Part shown: one piece after another, positions 27,694-39,711 of the stretch
How the letters are laid out: the number at the start of each line of letters is the position of its first letter
Numbering within the stretch: position 1 is the first letter of the stretch
Source: an uncultured Tateyamaria sp.
Lineage (GTDB): Bacteria; Pseudomonadota; Alphaproteobacteria; Rhodobacterales; Rhodobacteraceae
Assembly: GCF_947503385.1 (NCBI RefSeq)
Contig: NZ_CANNDO010000001.1
Location: forward strand, 1,054,001-1,118,000
Direction: 5' to 3'
DNA: 64,000 bases
Position numbers and translations under genes: made by a program
The notes under the pieces: model-generated
Seen by the model: only the letters and a program-made list of their open reading frames with translations
Told to the model about the DNA's origin: nothing
Database searches by the model: none

Positions 27694-28029
27694 ATGACGC
27701 AATCGTTCGACGCATTGGTGGAGCGGCAGATTCAAAGAGCGCTGGCCGAAGGGAAACTGGATGGCCTGACCGGCGAGGGCGAACCTTTGCCTGATCGGTC
27801 CGGAGAGGCCTTTGCCGATCTCGCAACCGGTGTCGCCGTAAGGATGCTGGCAGAGGCTGGCGCCTTGCCCGAGGAATTCAAGATCAAGAAACTGCTTGAT
27901 GCTGCCAAAAACACCTACACGGCGGCGCAAACCGACATCGAAAAGCGCACGGCGATGGCCCTGATCGCCGACTTGCAGCAGCGGTACAATATTGCGGTTG
28001 AGGCGCGGCGACGGTTTATGGCCCCCTGA
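27694..28029 (+). CDS. DUF1992 (DnaJ-C28-like) domain protein
   Basis: 111 residues, all soluble. The start FDALVERQIQRALAEGKLDGLTGEGEPLP is the conserved core of DUF1992, also found in eukaryotic DNAJC28 without the J domain here. Function in bacteria unknown. The ATG at 27694 has GGGACAGG upstream; 52 bases separate it from the photolyase, so it may be in the same transcript. Confidence 0.8.
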   Translation: MTQSFDALVERQIQRALAEGKLDGLTGEGEPLPDRSGEAFADLATGVAVRMLAEAGALPEEFKIKKLLDAAKNTYTAAQTDIEKRTAMALIADLQQRYNIAVEARRRFMAP

Positions 28030-28034
28030 GCGTC

Positions 28035-28706
28035 TCACTCGCCTTTGGCCACACAGACTTCGAACCCGTCGATGTCTCGGGCGTCGCTGATTTGGGGACT
28101 ACAGGCCGTGACCTTTTGCACGCAAGCGATGTCGAGCTTTGGGAACTGGCAAGCGCTCATGGCGGCGAGCATGGCCTGGGATGCGGCGTCTTCCCACGCG
28201 GCACCTGCCGCCACCCCTTCAATATTGAGGCCAAGCGCTTGCGCGATGGGCAGACTGGCCCCTTCCATCGACCAGTCGGTTTCCACCGTTTCGCCATTTG
28301 CAAGGGTCACCGTCAGAGCGACCGACGGGGCCTCCAGCACATCCGCCAAGGTGCCAACGGGCACCTGACCCTCGCCATGCCACAAACGGTCGCGCACCGC
28401 GCGGCCCGTTGAACGGGCGTATTCCACGATGCGCCCCTGTTCGGTGTGGGCAATGATGTCCTTGGCTGCAAATCCTTGGGGCGTGACGACGGCCACCAGA
28501 CCCTCGTCGGGCAGGTTCCCGATGCGATCCGGCAGCGCATAAAGCGCCATGACACGGCCCACCGGGTTGCGATAAAGGTGCAGGCCGAACCCGTCATCGT
28601 TGATCATCTGCGCGACTTTGGTCTCGAAGCCGTCGACAGGGTCGGACCACGTCTCGACAAACGCCCACTCGGCAGAGACCGGCCCCGCAAGGCACAGCGT
28701 CAGCAT
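28035..28706 (-). CDS. Exported protein of unknown function
   Basis: About 223 residues from the ATG at 28706. A short hydrophobic segment (MLTLCLAGPVSA) followed by AEWAF looks like the end of a signal peptide. The mature part has three to four cysteines near the C-terminus (SACQFPKLDIACVQKVTAC, then VCVAKGE) that could form disulphides. No known domain recognised. A longer start at 28793 would overlap the MORN gene stop but read through a hairpin element, which is unlikely to encode protein; the true start is uncertain. It is downstream of the MORN gene on the same strand. Confidence 0.65.
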   Translation of the reverse strand: MLTLCLAGPVSAEWAFVETWSDPVDGFETKVAQMINDDGFGLHLYRNPVGRVMALYALPDRIGNLPDEGLVAVVTPQGFAAKDIIAHTEQGRIVEYARSTGRAVRDRLWHGEGQVPVGTLADVLEAPSVALTVTLANGETVETDWSMEGASLPIAQALGLNIEGVAAGAAWEDAASQAMLAAMSACQFPKLDIACVQKVTACSPQISDARDIDGFEVCVAKGE

Positions 28707-28718
28707 CAGCGCGGCTGT

Positions 28719-28773
28719 TTCTCTTGACCGAAAATACCACGGGGGAGCGCCAGAGGCGCGGGGGCAGAGCCCC
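28719..28773 (-). repeat. Intergenic double-hairpin element, copy 1
   Basis: Minus-strand reading: GGGGCTCTGCCCC hairpin, then GCGCC-TCT-GGCGC hairpin, then CCCCCGTGGTATTTTCGGTCA. The copy at 50968-51022 shares flanks and layout but has a different inner stem that still pairs. It lies between the MORN gene and the exported-protein gene, both on the minus strand. Confidence 0.6.
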
Positions 28774-28792
28774 AAAAACATGGCCCCCAGCA

Positions 28793-30181
28793 TCAGCTGT
28801 CGTCAGCCAGCGCGCCGCCGTCCCAGTCGCCTGTGGCCTCTTCGCCGGTGGCGTAGCGCATCGTGCCGCTGCCTTGCCGCTTGCCTGCTTTGAACGTGCC
28901 TTCGTAGACGTCGCCATTGGCGTAGGTGGCAACGCCGACCCCTTCGATCTCGCCCCGTGCCCACGCGCCTTCGTAAACAAAGCCCTTCGACATCACAATC
29001 TTGCCGGTCCCGTGCCGCTGCCCGGCCTCGAATTGACCGTCATAGACCGTGCCATCCGGGTACGTCGCGCGCCCCATACCGTGGCGCTGTCCGTCCAGCC
29101 ACTCGCCCTCGTAGCGGTATCCGTCGGCATAGGTCATAACGCCGGTGCCGTGATTGCGCGCATTCTTGAATTCGCCCTCGTAGACCACGCCGTTGGAGTA
29201 GGTGGCGCGGCCCGAACCCTCGATCACACCTGCGACCCAGTCTCCTTCATAGGTGGAGCCGTCCGTGTATGTGATTTTGCCGGTGCCATGGGCCAGATCG
29301 TCGCGAAATTCGCCTTCGTATACGGCCCCGTCCGGATAGGTTACGCGGCCTTGCCCTGCAATCTGTCCATCGCGCCATTCGCCCACATAGAGATAGCCGT
29401 CAGTGCCTGTGAACGTCCCTGTCCCGTGACGCCGGTCATCCTGAAACTGGCCTTCGTAGATATCGCCATTGGCATAAGTGACCTTGCCGTCGCCCTCGCG
29501 TTTGCCGGACACCAGCGTGCCTTCGTAGACGTCGCCATTTGGCTGGGTCAGCGCGCCCGTTCCGTCAATCTGGCCGTCTTTCCAAAAACCCACATAGATC
29601 AGCCCGTCGGGCATGGTCAGTTTGCCCTGACCTTCGCGCTTGCCGTTCTGGATTTGGCCGTCATAGACCGCCCCGTCAGGGTAGGTGATCACACCCATCC
29701 CCTGCTTGATTCCGTCGACCCAATCGCCCTTGTACTCATAGCCGCCAGGGCTTTGCATGACGCCCTTGCCATGGTGTTTGGCATTGCGGAATTGGCCTTC
29801 GTAGCGAACCCCGTTGGCATAAAGCGCCACGCCCTCGCCGATAATGGCGCCCGCCTGCCACGTGCCCTCGTAGGTGCCGCCATCGGCAAAGGTGATCTTG
29901 CCAAACCCGTCGGGCTTGCCTTTTTCAAAATTGCCTTCATAGACCGAACCGTTGGGAAAGCGCGCGGTGCCTTCGCCCTTGATCTCACCATCGACCCACA
30001 TGCCGGTGTATTCGTAGCCGTTGGGCAACCTGTATGTGCCCTGTCCGTGCTGAAGGCCCCCGCGAAAGGTGCCCTCGTAGATGCCGCCATCGTCATATTG
30101 CTTGGTCTGGACCTGACCACTTTGGGCAAATGCCAGTGCGGGCATGAGGGTGAGGGCCATGATCAGACTGCGAGCGCGCAT
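28793..30181 (-). CDS. Exported MORN-repeat protein with 18 repeats
   Basis: 462 residues: signal peptide (res 1-20, cut after AFA) and 18 consecutive MORN repeats in an unbroken 23-residue register (pattern Y-E-G-x-F/W-x-x-G-x-x-x-G-x-G-x-x-x-Y-x-x-G), ending in a partial repeat and an acidic tail. MORN arrays form elongated beta-hairpin sheets. In eukaryotes some bind lipids or partner proteins; bacterial roles are largely unknown. The signal peptide places it in the periplasm or outside. High internal repetition suggests growth by duplication, but the repeats have diverged, so it is old. Confidence 0.88.
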   Translation of the reverse strand: MRARSLIMALTLMPALAFAQSGQVQTKQYDDGGIYEGTFRGGLQHGQGTYRLPNGYEYTGMWVDGEIKGEGTARFPNGSVYEGNFEKGKPDGFGKITFADGGTYEGTWQAGAIIGEGVALYANGVRYEGQFRNAKHHGKGVMQSPGGYEYKGDWVDGIKQGMGVITYPDGAVYDGQIQNGKREGQGKLTMPDGLIYVGFWKDGQIDGTGALTQPNGDVYEGTLVSGKREGDGKVTYANGDIYEGQFQDDRRHGTGTFTGTDGYLYVGEWRDGQIAGQGRVTYPDGAVYEGEFRDDLAHGTGKITYTDGSTYEGDWVAGVIEGSGRATYSNGVVYEGEFKNARNHGTGVMTYADGYRYEGEWLDGQRHGMGRATYPDGTVYDGQFEAGQRHGTGKIVMSKGFVYEGAWARGEIEGVGVATYANGDVYEGTFKAGKRQGSGTMRYATGEEATGDWDGGALADDS

Positions 30182-30367
30182 ATGTCACCTTATCCAGAAT
30201 CTCACGTCCGCAGCGGATCACCCGGACGCAGCAAAGGTTAGGGCAGGGGCGGACAAGGGGCAATGGGCTTGACCGACCCGTGAACGGCGCGCGGCACATC
30301 TCGTCGCGGGTGGGTTCCCTCCCCGGCGCATTCTGCTACATCACGGCCCGCAAGCAGGAGTGCCGAC

Positions 30368-32026
30368 ATGGCTGACACATTCCGTATCACGATTGCCCAG
30401 ATGAATCCGGTGGTGGGCGACATCCCCGGCAATATCGCCAAGGCGCGCCGCGCATGGGAAGCGGGACGGGACGCAGGCGCTGACCTCGTCGCGCTGCCCG
30501 AGATGTTCGTGTCGGGCTACAATGCACAGGATCTGGTGATGAAACCGGCCTTTCACGCCGCTGCGATGCAGGCGGCACAGGACCTTGCTACGGATTGCGC
30601 CGACGGCCCTGCATTGGCCATCGGGTGCCCATGGGCCGAAGGCGCTGAACTGTTCAATGCCTATCTGATCTGCAAAGGCGGTCAGATTGCCAGCCGGGTG
30701 CTGAAACACCATCTGCCCAACGACACGGTCTTTGATGAAGTGCGGATTTTCGATGCCGGGCCATTGGGTGGGCCGTATTCCGTTGGCAATACCCGTGTCG
30801 GCTCACCCATTTGCGAGGATGCGTGGTATCCGGATGTGGCCGAAACGCTGGAAGAGACGGGCGCAGAATTCCTGCTGATCCCCAACGGCTCACCTTACCA
30901 CCGCGACAAACTTGAGGTGCGGCTGAACCATATCGTCAGTCGCGTGGTCGAAACCGGCCTGCCCGCGATTTATCTGAACATGATCGGGGGGCAGGACGAT
31001 CAGGTGTTTGACGGCGGCAGCTTTGCGCTGAACCCCGGCGGCAAGCTCGCGTTGCAACTGCCCGTCTTTGATGAGGCGATGTCCCATGTGGATCTGATCC
31101 GCACGCCCGAAGGCTGGCGCATCGTCGAAGGTGAAATCTCGGCGCATCCCGACGCATGGGAACAGGATTACCGGGTCATGGTGACCGCCTTGCGCGACTA
31201 TTGCGCCAAGACGGGGTTCCGTCAGGTGTTGCTGGGCATGTCGGGTGGGGTGGACAGCGCGCTGACCGCGACCATCGCCGCTGACGCGCTGGGCCCCGAA
31301 AATGTGCGCTGCGTGATGCTGCCATCGGAATACACGTCGCCCGACAGTCTGGAAGATGCGGAGGCCTGCGCGAAGGCGCTGGGTTGCCGCTATGACTATG
31401 TGCCGATTTCCGACACCCGTGCGGCTGTGACGTCTACGCTGGCGCCGCTGTTCGAGGGGACCGAAGAGGGACTGACCGAGGAAAACATCCAAAGCCGCAT
31501 CCGCGGCCTGTTGCTCATGGCGCTGTCCAACAAGTTTGGCGAGATGCTGCTGACCACCGGCAACAAATCCGAGGTCGCTGTGGGTTATGCGACGATCTAC
31601 GGCGACATGGCGGGCGGCTACAATCCGATCAAGGACCTCTACAAGACCCGCGTGTTCGAAACCTGCCGCTGGCGCAATGCCAATCACCGCGACTGGATGC
31701 TGGGCAACGCTGGCGAAGTGATCCCGGAACGCATCATCTCCAAGCCTCCAAGTGCGGAGTTGCGCGAGGATCAAAAGGACAGCGACAGCCTGCCTGACTA
31801 TCCCGAATTGGACGCCCTGCTACAAATCCTCGTGGATGATGACGGGTCCATCGCGGATTGTGTTGCGGCGGGATACGACGCCGATACGGCGCGCAAGATC
31901 GAACGGTTGATCTACCTCAGTGAATACAAGCGTTTCCAGTCCGCACCGGGTGCGCGGCTAACCTCAAGCGCCTTCTGGCTCGACCGCCGCTATCCCATCG
32001 TCAACCGATGGCGTGATCCATCTTGA
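30368..32026 (+). CDS. nadE: Glutamine-dependent NAD+ synthetase
   Basis: 552 residues, two domains. The N-terminal nitrilase-type glutaminase has the catalytic triad Glu45 (LPEMF), Lys113 (VLKHHLPND) and Cys149 (PICEDAW). The C-terminal synthetase has the PP-loop SGGVDSA, which activates deamido-NAD with ATP; ammonia is channelled between the sites. It is full length. A TTG-initiated pseudogene overlaps its stop codon. Confidence 0.96.
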   Translation: MADTFRITIAQMNPVVGDIPGNIAKARRAWEAGRDAGADLVALPEMFVSGYNAQDLVMKPAFHAAAMQAAQDLATDCADGPALAIGCPWAEGAELFNAYLICKGGQIASRVLKHHLPNDTVFDEVRIFDAGPLGGPYSVGNTRVGSPICEDAWYPDVAETLEETGAEFLLIPNGSPYHRDKLEVRLNHIVSRVVETGLPAIYLNMIGGQDDQVFDGGSFALNPGGKLALQLPVFDEAMSHVDLIRTPEGWRIVEGEISAHPDAWEQDYRVMVTALRDYCAKTGFRQVLLGMSGGVDSALTATIAADALGPENVRCVMLPSEYTSPDSLEDAEACAKALGCRYDYVPISDTRAAVTSTLAPLFEGTEEGLTEENIQSRIRGLLLMALSNKFGEMLLTTGNKSEVAVGYATIYGDMAGGYNPIKDLYKTRVFETCRWRNANHRDWMLGNAGEVIPERIISKPPSAELREDQKDSDSLPDYPELDALLQILVDDDGSIADCVAAGYDADTARKIERLIYLSEYKRFQSAPGARLTSSAFWLDRRYPIVNRWRDPS

Positions 32027-32562
32027 CCACAAGGCTGCCGGAGCCGCTGATCCTGCACGTGATGCCCGCGAAACTGCGCGGCTCGGCACGGATGTCCATC
32101 GGTCTGGGGCTGTTTCTGGTGGGCTTATGTGCCGCCGTCTAAGTCTACGGCACGTATATCCATCTATTCTTCAATTTCTTTCTGGTGATTGGTCTGTTGC
32201 TGGTCGTCTTTGGCACGATGAGCCTTGCCATGGCGCGTGGCCGCCCCGTCGCTTTGCGGATCGACCGGCATGGGGTGTCGGGGTACTACGTGCGCACGCT
32301 CAACTGGACCGACATCTTGCGCTTTGACCGTATGGAAAGGGGCAGTGGATCGCTGGGCATTGAACTTTTTGACCGCGATGAGGTGCGCCGACGTCAACGC
32401 CGGTTGATGTGACGGTTCAACCTGCGTCTGCCACTGTCGGGCAACTGGCACATTATTGTGCCGGGCGAAGTGCTGGACGCAGACCTGGACAGGATCGTCG
32501 CAGCCGCCAAGGCGTTTCAGTCCGCGGCCATTGCGCGGGACCAGAGGCCGGGCCGCCGCTGA
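32023..32562 (+). pseudogene. Decayed STM3941-like PH-domain membrane protein with two in-frame stops
   Basis: One frame stays protein-like for 180 codons but is broken by TAA at 32140-32142 and TGA at 32410-32412, with no frameshift. It begins with a TTG overlapping the nadE stop. Around the first stop are two hydrophobic segments (MSIGLGLFLVGLCAAV and the stretch around FFNFFLVIGLLLVVFG); then ALRIDRHGVSGYYVRTLNWTDI resembles the soluble PH-like part of the STM3941 family. After the second stop the frame continues RFNLRLPLSGNWHIIVPGEV and ends at TGA 32560. Two point mutations explain it. Recent inactivation is likely; sequencing error or readthrough cannot be excluded. Confidence 0.72.
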
Positions 32563-32565
32563 ATG

Positions 32566-32967
32566 TCATTCCCACCACCGGTCAATCGTGGCGATATCCT
32601 CGTCTGACCAGCCAAAGTGGTGCGCAAATTCATGCACGACGACATGTGTCACGAGTTGCGCCAGTGTCACGCCCGGCCTGTCGCGCAGTTCGTCTAGGAT
32701 CGGCGCGCGATACAGCCAAACGGTGTCAGGGTATGGCGCGGGGTCTGCGACGCTTTTTTGTGTCAGGGGGATGCCGTCATAAAGGCCTGTGAGATCCAGT
32801 GGATCATTGATGCCAAGATCGGCCAGCACGTCGCCGGGCGGCCAATCGACCACCTGAATGATCACGGCGCGGGCATGGGTGCGAAAGGGCTCTGGCAGCC
32901 CGTCCACGGCGTCTTGCGCCAGCGCGGCAATGGCCGCCGCGCTGGTGGGGTCGTCACGGCCCCTCAG
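32566..32967 (-). CDS. Zincin-like metallopeptidase family protein
   Basis: About 133 residues. The zinc motif HEFAHH (HExxH) lies in VVVHEFAHHFGWSDEDI near the C-terminus, as in the small bacterial DUF1025-type metallopeptidases. Upstream YDGIPL…PDTVWLYRAPILDE also fits that family. The start is unclear: family homology should begin near TSAAAIAALAQ, but the frame has no ATG, GTG or TTG there; a CTG at 32967 overlapping the stop of the upstream gene is the best placed. The gene may use a rare start or be translationally coupled, or it may have lost its start. Confidence 0.7.
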   Translation of the reverse strand: MRGRDDPTSAAAIAALAQDAVDGLPEPFRTHARAVIIQVVDWPPGDVLADLGINDPLDLTGLYDGIPLTQKSVADPAPYPDTVWLYRAPILDELRDRPGVTLAQLVTHVVVHEFAHHFGWSDEDIATIDRWWE

Positions 32968-33881
32968 AGCGTCAGCTGATAGCTGTGCGGAACATATCGG
33001 TAGCCTGCATCCGCCCGTTCCACATAGCCAAAGGCAGGCCACGGCATATGATAGCTGGAGAACGGCACAGCGTCCGTGGCCATCATATCGAGCAGGGTCT
33101 TGCGGGTGGCTGCGGCGGCGGCCTTGTCCATATCGAACCGCACCTCCCAATCCGGGTAGCCCAGCGACCAGACAAAGTGGTTCGCGAAATCCGCACCCAA
33201 CATCAGTTGCGCACCATCGCTTTCCAGCATGTAGACCATGTGGCCGGGGGTATGCCCAAAAGCGGCCATGCTGGTAACACCGGAGGCAATGCCTGCCCCG
33301 TCATCCACCATTGTGAATTGGTCCATCAGCGGCCTGACGATGCCGTCGAAGCGTTCATTCCCGGCGGCGGCCCAGTGGTTCATCTCGACAGCACCCGCGT
33401 AGTGCTGGGCATTGCCAAAAGTGGGCGTGCCATCGGTTTGCAGCCCGCCGATATGGTCGCCGTGCATGTGGGTGATCACCACTTTGTCGACCTGATCTGC
33501 AGTGTATCCCGCAGCCTCGAGCGCGCCAACCGTGCCCGCAGGGTTCAGACCGGTGTCGAACAGGATCAGTTCGGCGCCGGTGTTGACAACGACCGGGGTG
33601 AAGAAGAACTGCGCTGCGTTCAGCGGCAGGTTGTTGGCGTTTGACACTTCTTCGAACGTGGTCTTGTCGACATTCATGCCAAAGATCGACTGCGGGTCTT
33701 CGCGCACGGCTGTGCCCGCCAGCAGGTTCGTGACCTCGAATCCGCCAAGCTTCACGCGCTTGAAAGGTGGCTGGGACGCCCCGAGCATCGGGGCACCTGC
33801 GGTGACGGCGGAGGCAGCAAAGGGCAGGGCGGCAGCCCCGGCCAAAGCCGCGCGGCGTGAAAATTTGGGAGCGTGGGACAT
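32964..33881 (-). CDS. Tat-exported metallo-beta-lactamase-fold hydrolase
   Basis: 305 residues. The N-terminus has a twin-arginine motif (FSRRAALAG) and hydrophobic stretch to about res 30. The zinc-binding THMHGDH (His138, His140, Asp142, His143) is intact, with further ligands in GHTPGHM and LGADFANH. It belongs to the general MBL-fold hydrolases that include lactonases and arylsulphatase-like enzymes; the substrate is unknown. The ATG at 33881 fits the signal peptide; the open frame to 34133 crosses the divergent DUF1801 gene and was not used. Confidence 0.87.
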   Translation of the reverse strand: MSHAPKFSRRAALAGAAALPFAASAVTAGAPMLGASQPPFKRVKLGGFEVTNLLAGTAVREDPQSIFGMNVDKTTFEEVSNANNLPLNAAQFFFTPVVVNTGAELILFDTGLNPAGTVGALEAAGYTADQVDKVVITHMHGDHIGGLQTDGTPTFGNAQHYAGAVEMNHWAAAGNERFDGIVRPLMDQFTMVDDGAGIASGVTSMAAFGHTPGHMVYMLESDGAQLMLGADFANHFVWSLGYPDWEVRFDMDKAAAAATRKTLLDMMATDAVPFSSYHMPWPAFGYVERADAGYRYVPHSYQLTL

Positions 33882-33981
33882 CGGTGTTATCCTTCCTGTC
33901 AGATATCTAAGACATAGCGCGCCTGACGCACAGTCACGTGCAAAGCTGCGGTCGCATCTGTTCATTTTCGCGCGAGGGGGC

Positions 33982-34413
33982 ATGGCGGAGCCGAAAACCA
34001 AAGTACTGGATACACCGTTCAGCCAGTGGGTTGCCGAAACAGTGCCTGAGGCCCGCCAAGATGAGGCGCGCAGGCTGGACGCCCTTTTTCGCGGTGCCAC
34101 AGGCTTTGCCCCGCAGGTCTGGACCGGCGGCATCGTGGGATATGGCGCTTACGATTATACCTATGCGTCGGGACGCACCGGTACGTGGATGGCCACCGGA
34201 TTTGCCCCCCGCAAGGCCAAGATCAGCGTCTACATTATGCCCGGCTATACCGACTTCGGTCCGATCCTCGACCGGTTAGGCCCGCATTCCAAGGGTAAGA
34301 GCTGTCTTTACATCACTCGGCTGGCGCGTGTGGACGACTCAGTGCTGGCGGAACTGATCACGGCGGGGGTGAAGGACCTGAACGGATTGTGGCCCGTCAG
34401 GTCCATCGCGTGA
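33982..34413 (+). CDS. DUF1801 (YdhG-like) protein
   Basis: 143 residues, soluble. GATGFAPQVWTGGIVGYGAYDYTY and ISVYIMPGYTDFGPILDRLGPHSKGKSCLYI are typical of DUF1801, a fold related to frataxin-like/iron-chaperone-like proteins of unknown role. The ATG at 33982 follows GAGGGGG. Divergent from the MBL-fold gene, so the ~100-base gap should hold both promoters. Confidence 0.8.
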   Translation: MAEPKTKVLDTPFSQWVAETVPEARQDEARRLDALFRGATGFAPQVWTGGIVGYGAYDYTYASGRTGTWMATGFAPRKAKISVYIMPGYTDFGPILDRLGPHSKGKSCLYITRLARVDDSVLAELITAGVKDLNGLWPVRSIA

Positions 34414-35193
34414 GCCTGTCGAAGTGGTCGGCGTAACGCCGAATTCGCTGTCGAAGACACTTGTTGATGTGGGCAGCACTCTATTGCGGGGCGGAAGGCT
34501 ATTATCGATTGGCAGGCTGATACCGGGTGGCAGGTTCAGCTCAATGTCCAATCCGCCCCACGCGCGCACGCATAGGGTCAGTGCAGAAGTCTCTGGGGGG
34601 TACGTTTATGGTGCCATCGTCGTCTTAGGAGAGATGATCATCGCCTGCTCTCAGGACATTGAAGCCGTACTGGTCCGTCAGCGCGGTTTCCCAGTGGGAT
34701 CGGGTGACGTATCGGGGCCGTTATCGACCACCAAGTCTTCGGTGCCCCGGCTCATCTCACGGCCGACCACCGCGATCACAGTCGTCAAAGGGTGCACGTT
34801 GTGTGCCCGTTCCAGTCCGGGGTCACCCTGTTTTACGCTGCCACATGGCGCCAAAGCGGAACAACAGGCCGATCCGAGCCAACGCTCCTTGGCCATCGGT
34901 CGCGTTATGGCCACAACAATCACAGCCTTGAGGGCAGGAATCGCGCGTCAAAGAGGGTGTTTTGTGACGAATTCCTTACAATTCGGACGGGCCAAACGGT
35001 CGCACTTTTGCTAAGGTGCTGAAAAAACAAGGAAACACACTAATTTCCTGATCACGAACACATGTTGCGGGGTGGCAAACCCTCTGCTACATCCCCCCTG
35101 ATTTTGACGCCGTTGGCTCATCTGCGGCGTACCAACGCCCCCGGATCACTCTATGTGATGACCTACCGGGGCCAAGACATCGAAAGGGTGGAC
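34414..35193. other. 780-base stretch with no supportable gene, ahead of the ATP synthase operon
   Basis: Open frames exist on both strands (+34424-35014, -34678-34923) but lack recognisable domains, good starts or typical codon use; base composition is lower in GC around 34990-35060. It may hold a decayed gene. Near its right end TTGCGG (35065-35070) and TACATC (35088-35093), 17 bases apart, could be a promoter for atpHAGDC, leaving a leader of about 90 bases. Confidence 0.4.
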
Positions 35194-35754
35194 GTGTCCG
35201 AACCAGCTTCGATCTCAACTGGCATCGCGGCCCGCTATGCAACAGCGGTCTATGATCTTGCCAAAGACGACAAGGCCGTGGGGACCCTCGAAGGGGACAT
35301 TGACACGCTGAGCGCCGCACTGGCCGACAGCGGTGACCTGAACGCGCTGATCCACTCGCCGGTCTACAGCCGCGAAGAGCAGGCCGCCGCGATCACGGCG
35401 ATTGCCAAAAAGGCCGGGCTCAGCGCGCTGATGACAAACACGCTGGCCCTGATGGCCGACAAACGTCGTTTGTTTGTTGTACCGCAACTGCTGCAAGCGC
35501 TCCGCGCCATCATTGCCGAAGACAAGGGCGAAGTGACCGCAGAGGTGACATCAGCCAAGGCGCTGACCAAGGCGCAGTCGGACAAACTTGCCAAAACGCT
35601 CAAGGCTCGCATGGGCAAGGACGTTTCCATCACAGCTTCCGTCGATGAAAGCCTCATCGGCGGTTTGATCGTTAAAGTGGGCTCGAAGATGATCGACACG
35701 TCGATCCGCTCGCGGCTCGCCTCCCTCCAGAATGCAATGAAAGAGGTCGGATAA
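35194..35754 (+). CDS. atpH: ATP synthase F1 subunit delta
   Basis: 186 residues (OSCP/delta). [24 protein letters not shown] is the standard start in this group, so the GTG at 35194 (AAGGG five bases before it) is preferred over the longer frame from 35062. The C-terminal [21 protein letters not shown] is strongly conserved. It is part of the peripheral stalk linking F1 to the Fo b subunits. First gene of the F1 operon; the Fo genes (atpBEF) are elsewhere, as usual in alphaproteobacteria. Confidence 0.95.
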   Translation: MSEPASISTGIAARYATAVYDLAKDDKAVGTLEGDIDTLSAALADSGDLNALIHSPVYSREEQAAAITAIAKKAGLSALMTNTLALMADKRRLFVVPQLLQALRAIIAEDKGEVTAEVTSAKALTKAQSDKLAKTLKARMGKDVSITASVDESLIGGLIVKVGSKMIDTSIRSRLASLQNAMKEVG

Positions 35755-37296
<1,542 letters not shown>

Positions 37297-37308
37297 GGAG
37301 ATCGGGAC

Positions 37309-39625
<2,317 letters not shown>

Positions 39626-39627
39626 AC

Positions 39628-39691
39628 GTAAGGCGGGCTTAAGCCCGCCCTACATCTCAATCTCCGGGCGTAGGGCGGGCTTCAGCCCGCC
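39628..39691. repeat. Two palindromic units between atpD and atpC
   Basis: Unit 1 contains the perfect 18-base palindrome GGCGGGCTTAAGCCCGCC (39632-39649). Unit 2, 42 bases on, is GGCGGGCTTCAGCCCGCC (39674-39691). Both are preceded by GTA(A/G). As RNA each folds into a strong hairpin. They are direct repeats of one REP-like unit inside an operon, in a position to lower or separate expression of atpC. Confidence 0.75.
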
Positions 39692-39711
39692 GCCCCTAAG
39701 AGGAGAACGAC

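Noticed and set aside
28707-28793. Longer start of the exported protein overlapping the MORN stop
   Set aside because: The added residues are encoded by the hairpin element found again at 50968-51022, where it is clearly non-coding.
28793-30181. Regular 69-base periodicity that could be taken for a CRISPR or DNA tandem array
   Set aside because: The units diverge at DNA level and only the protein pattern is kept, as expected for MORN repeats; there are no identical repeats with unique spacers.
28724-30241. 505-residue plus-strand frame across the MORN gene
   Set aside because: Its apparent repeats are the reverse image of the 23-residue MORN repeats, which are the true coding pattern.
33882-34133. 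N-terminal extension of the MBL-fold enzyme
   Set aside because: It would bury the Tat signal and overlap the divergent DUF1801 gene.
34424-35014. 196-residue plus-strand frame ahead of the atp operon, and an 81-residue minus frame inside it (34678-34923)
   Set aside because: No recognisable domain, poor start context and unusual composition on both strands; a stretch VVDNGPDTSP recalls transposase cores only vaguely and is not enough for a call.
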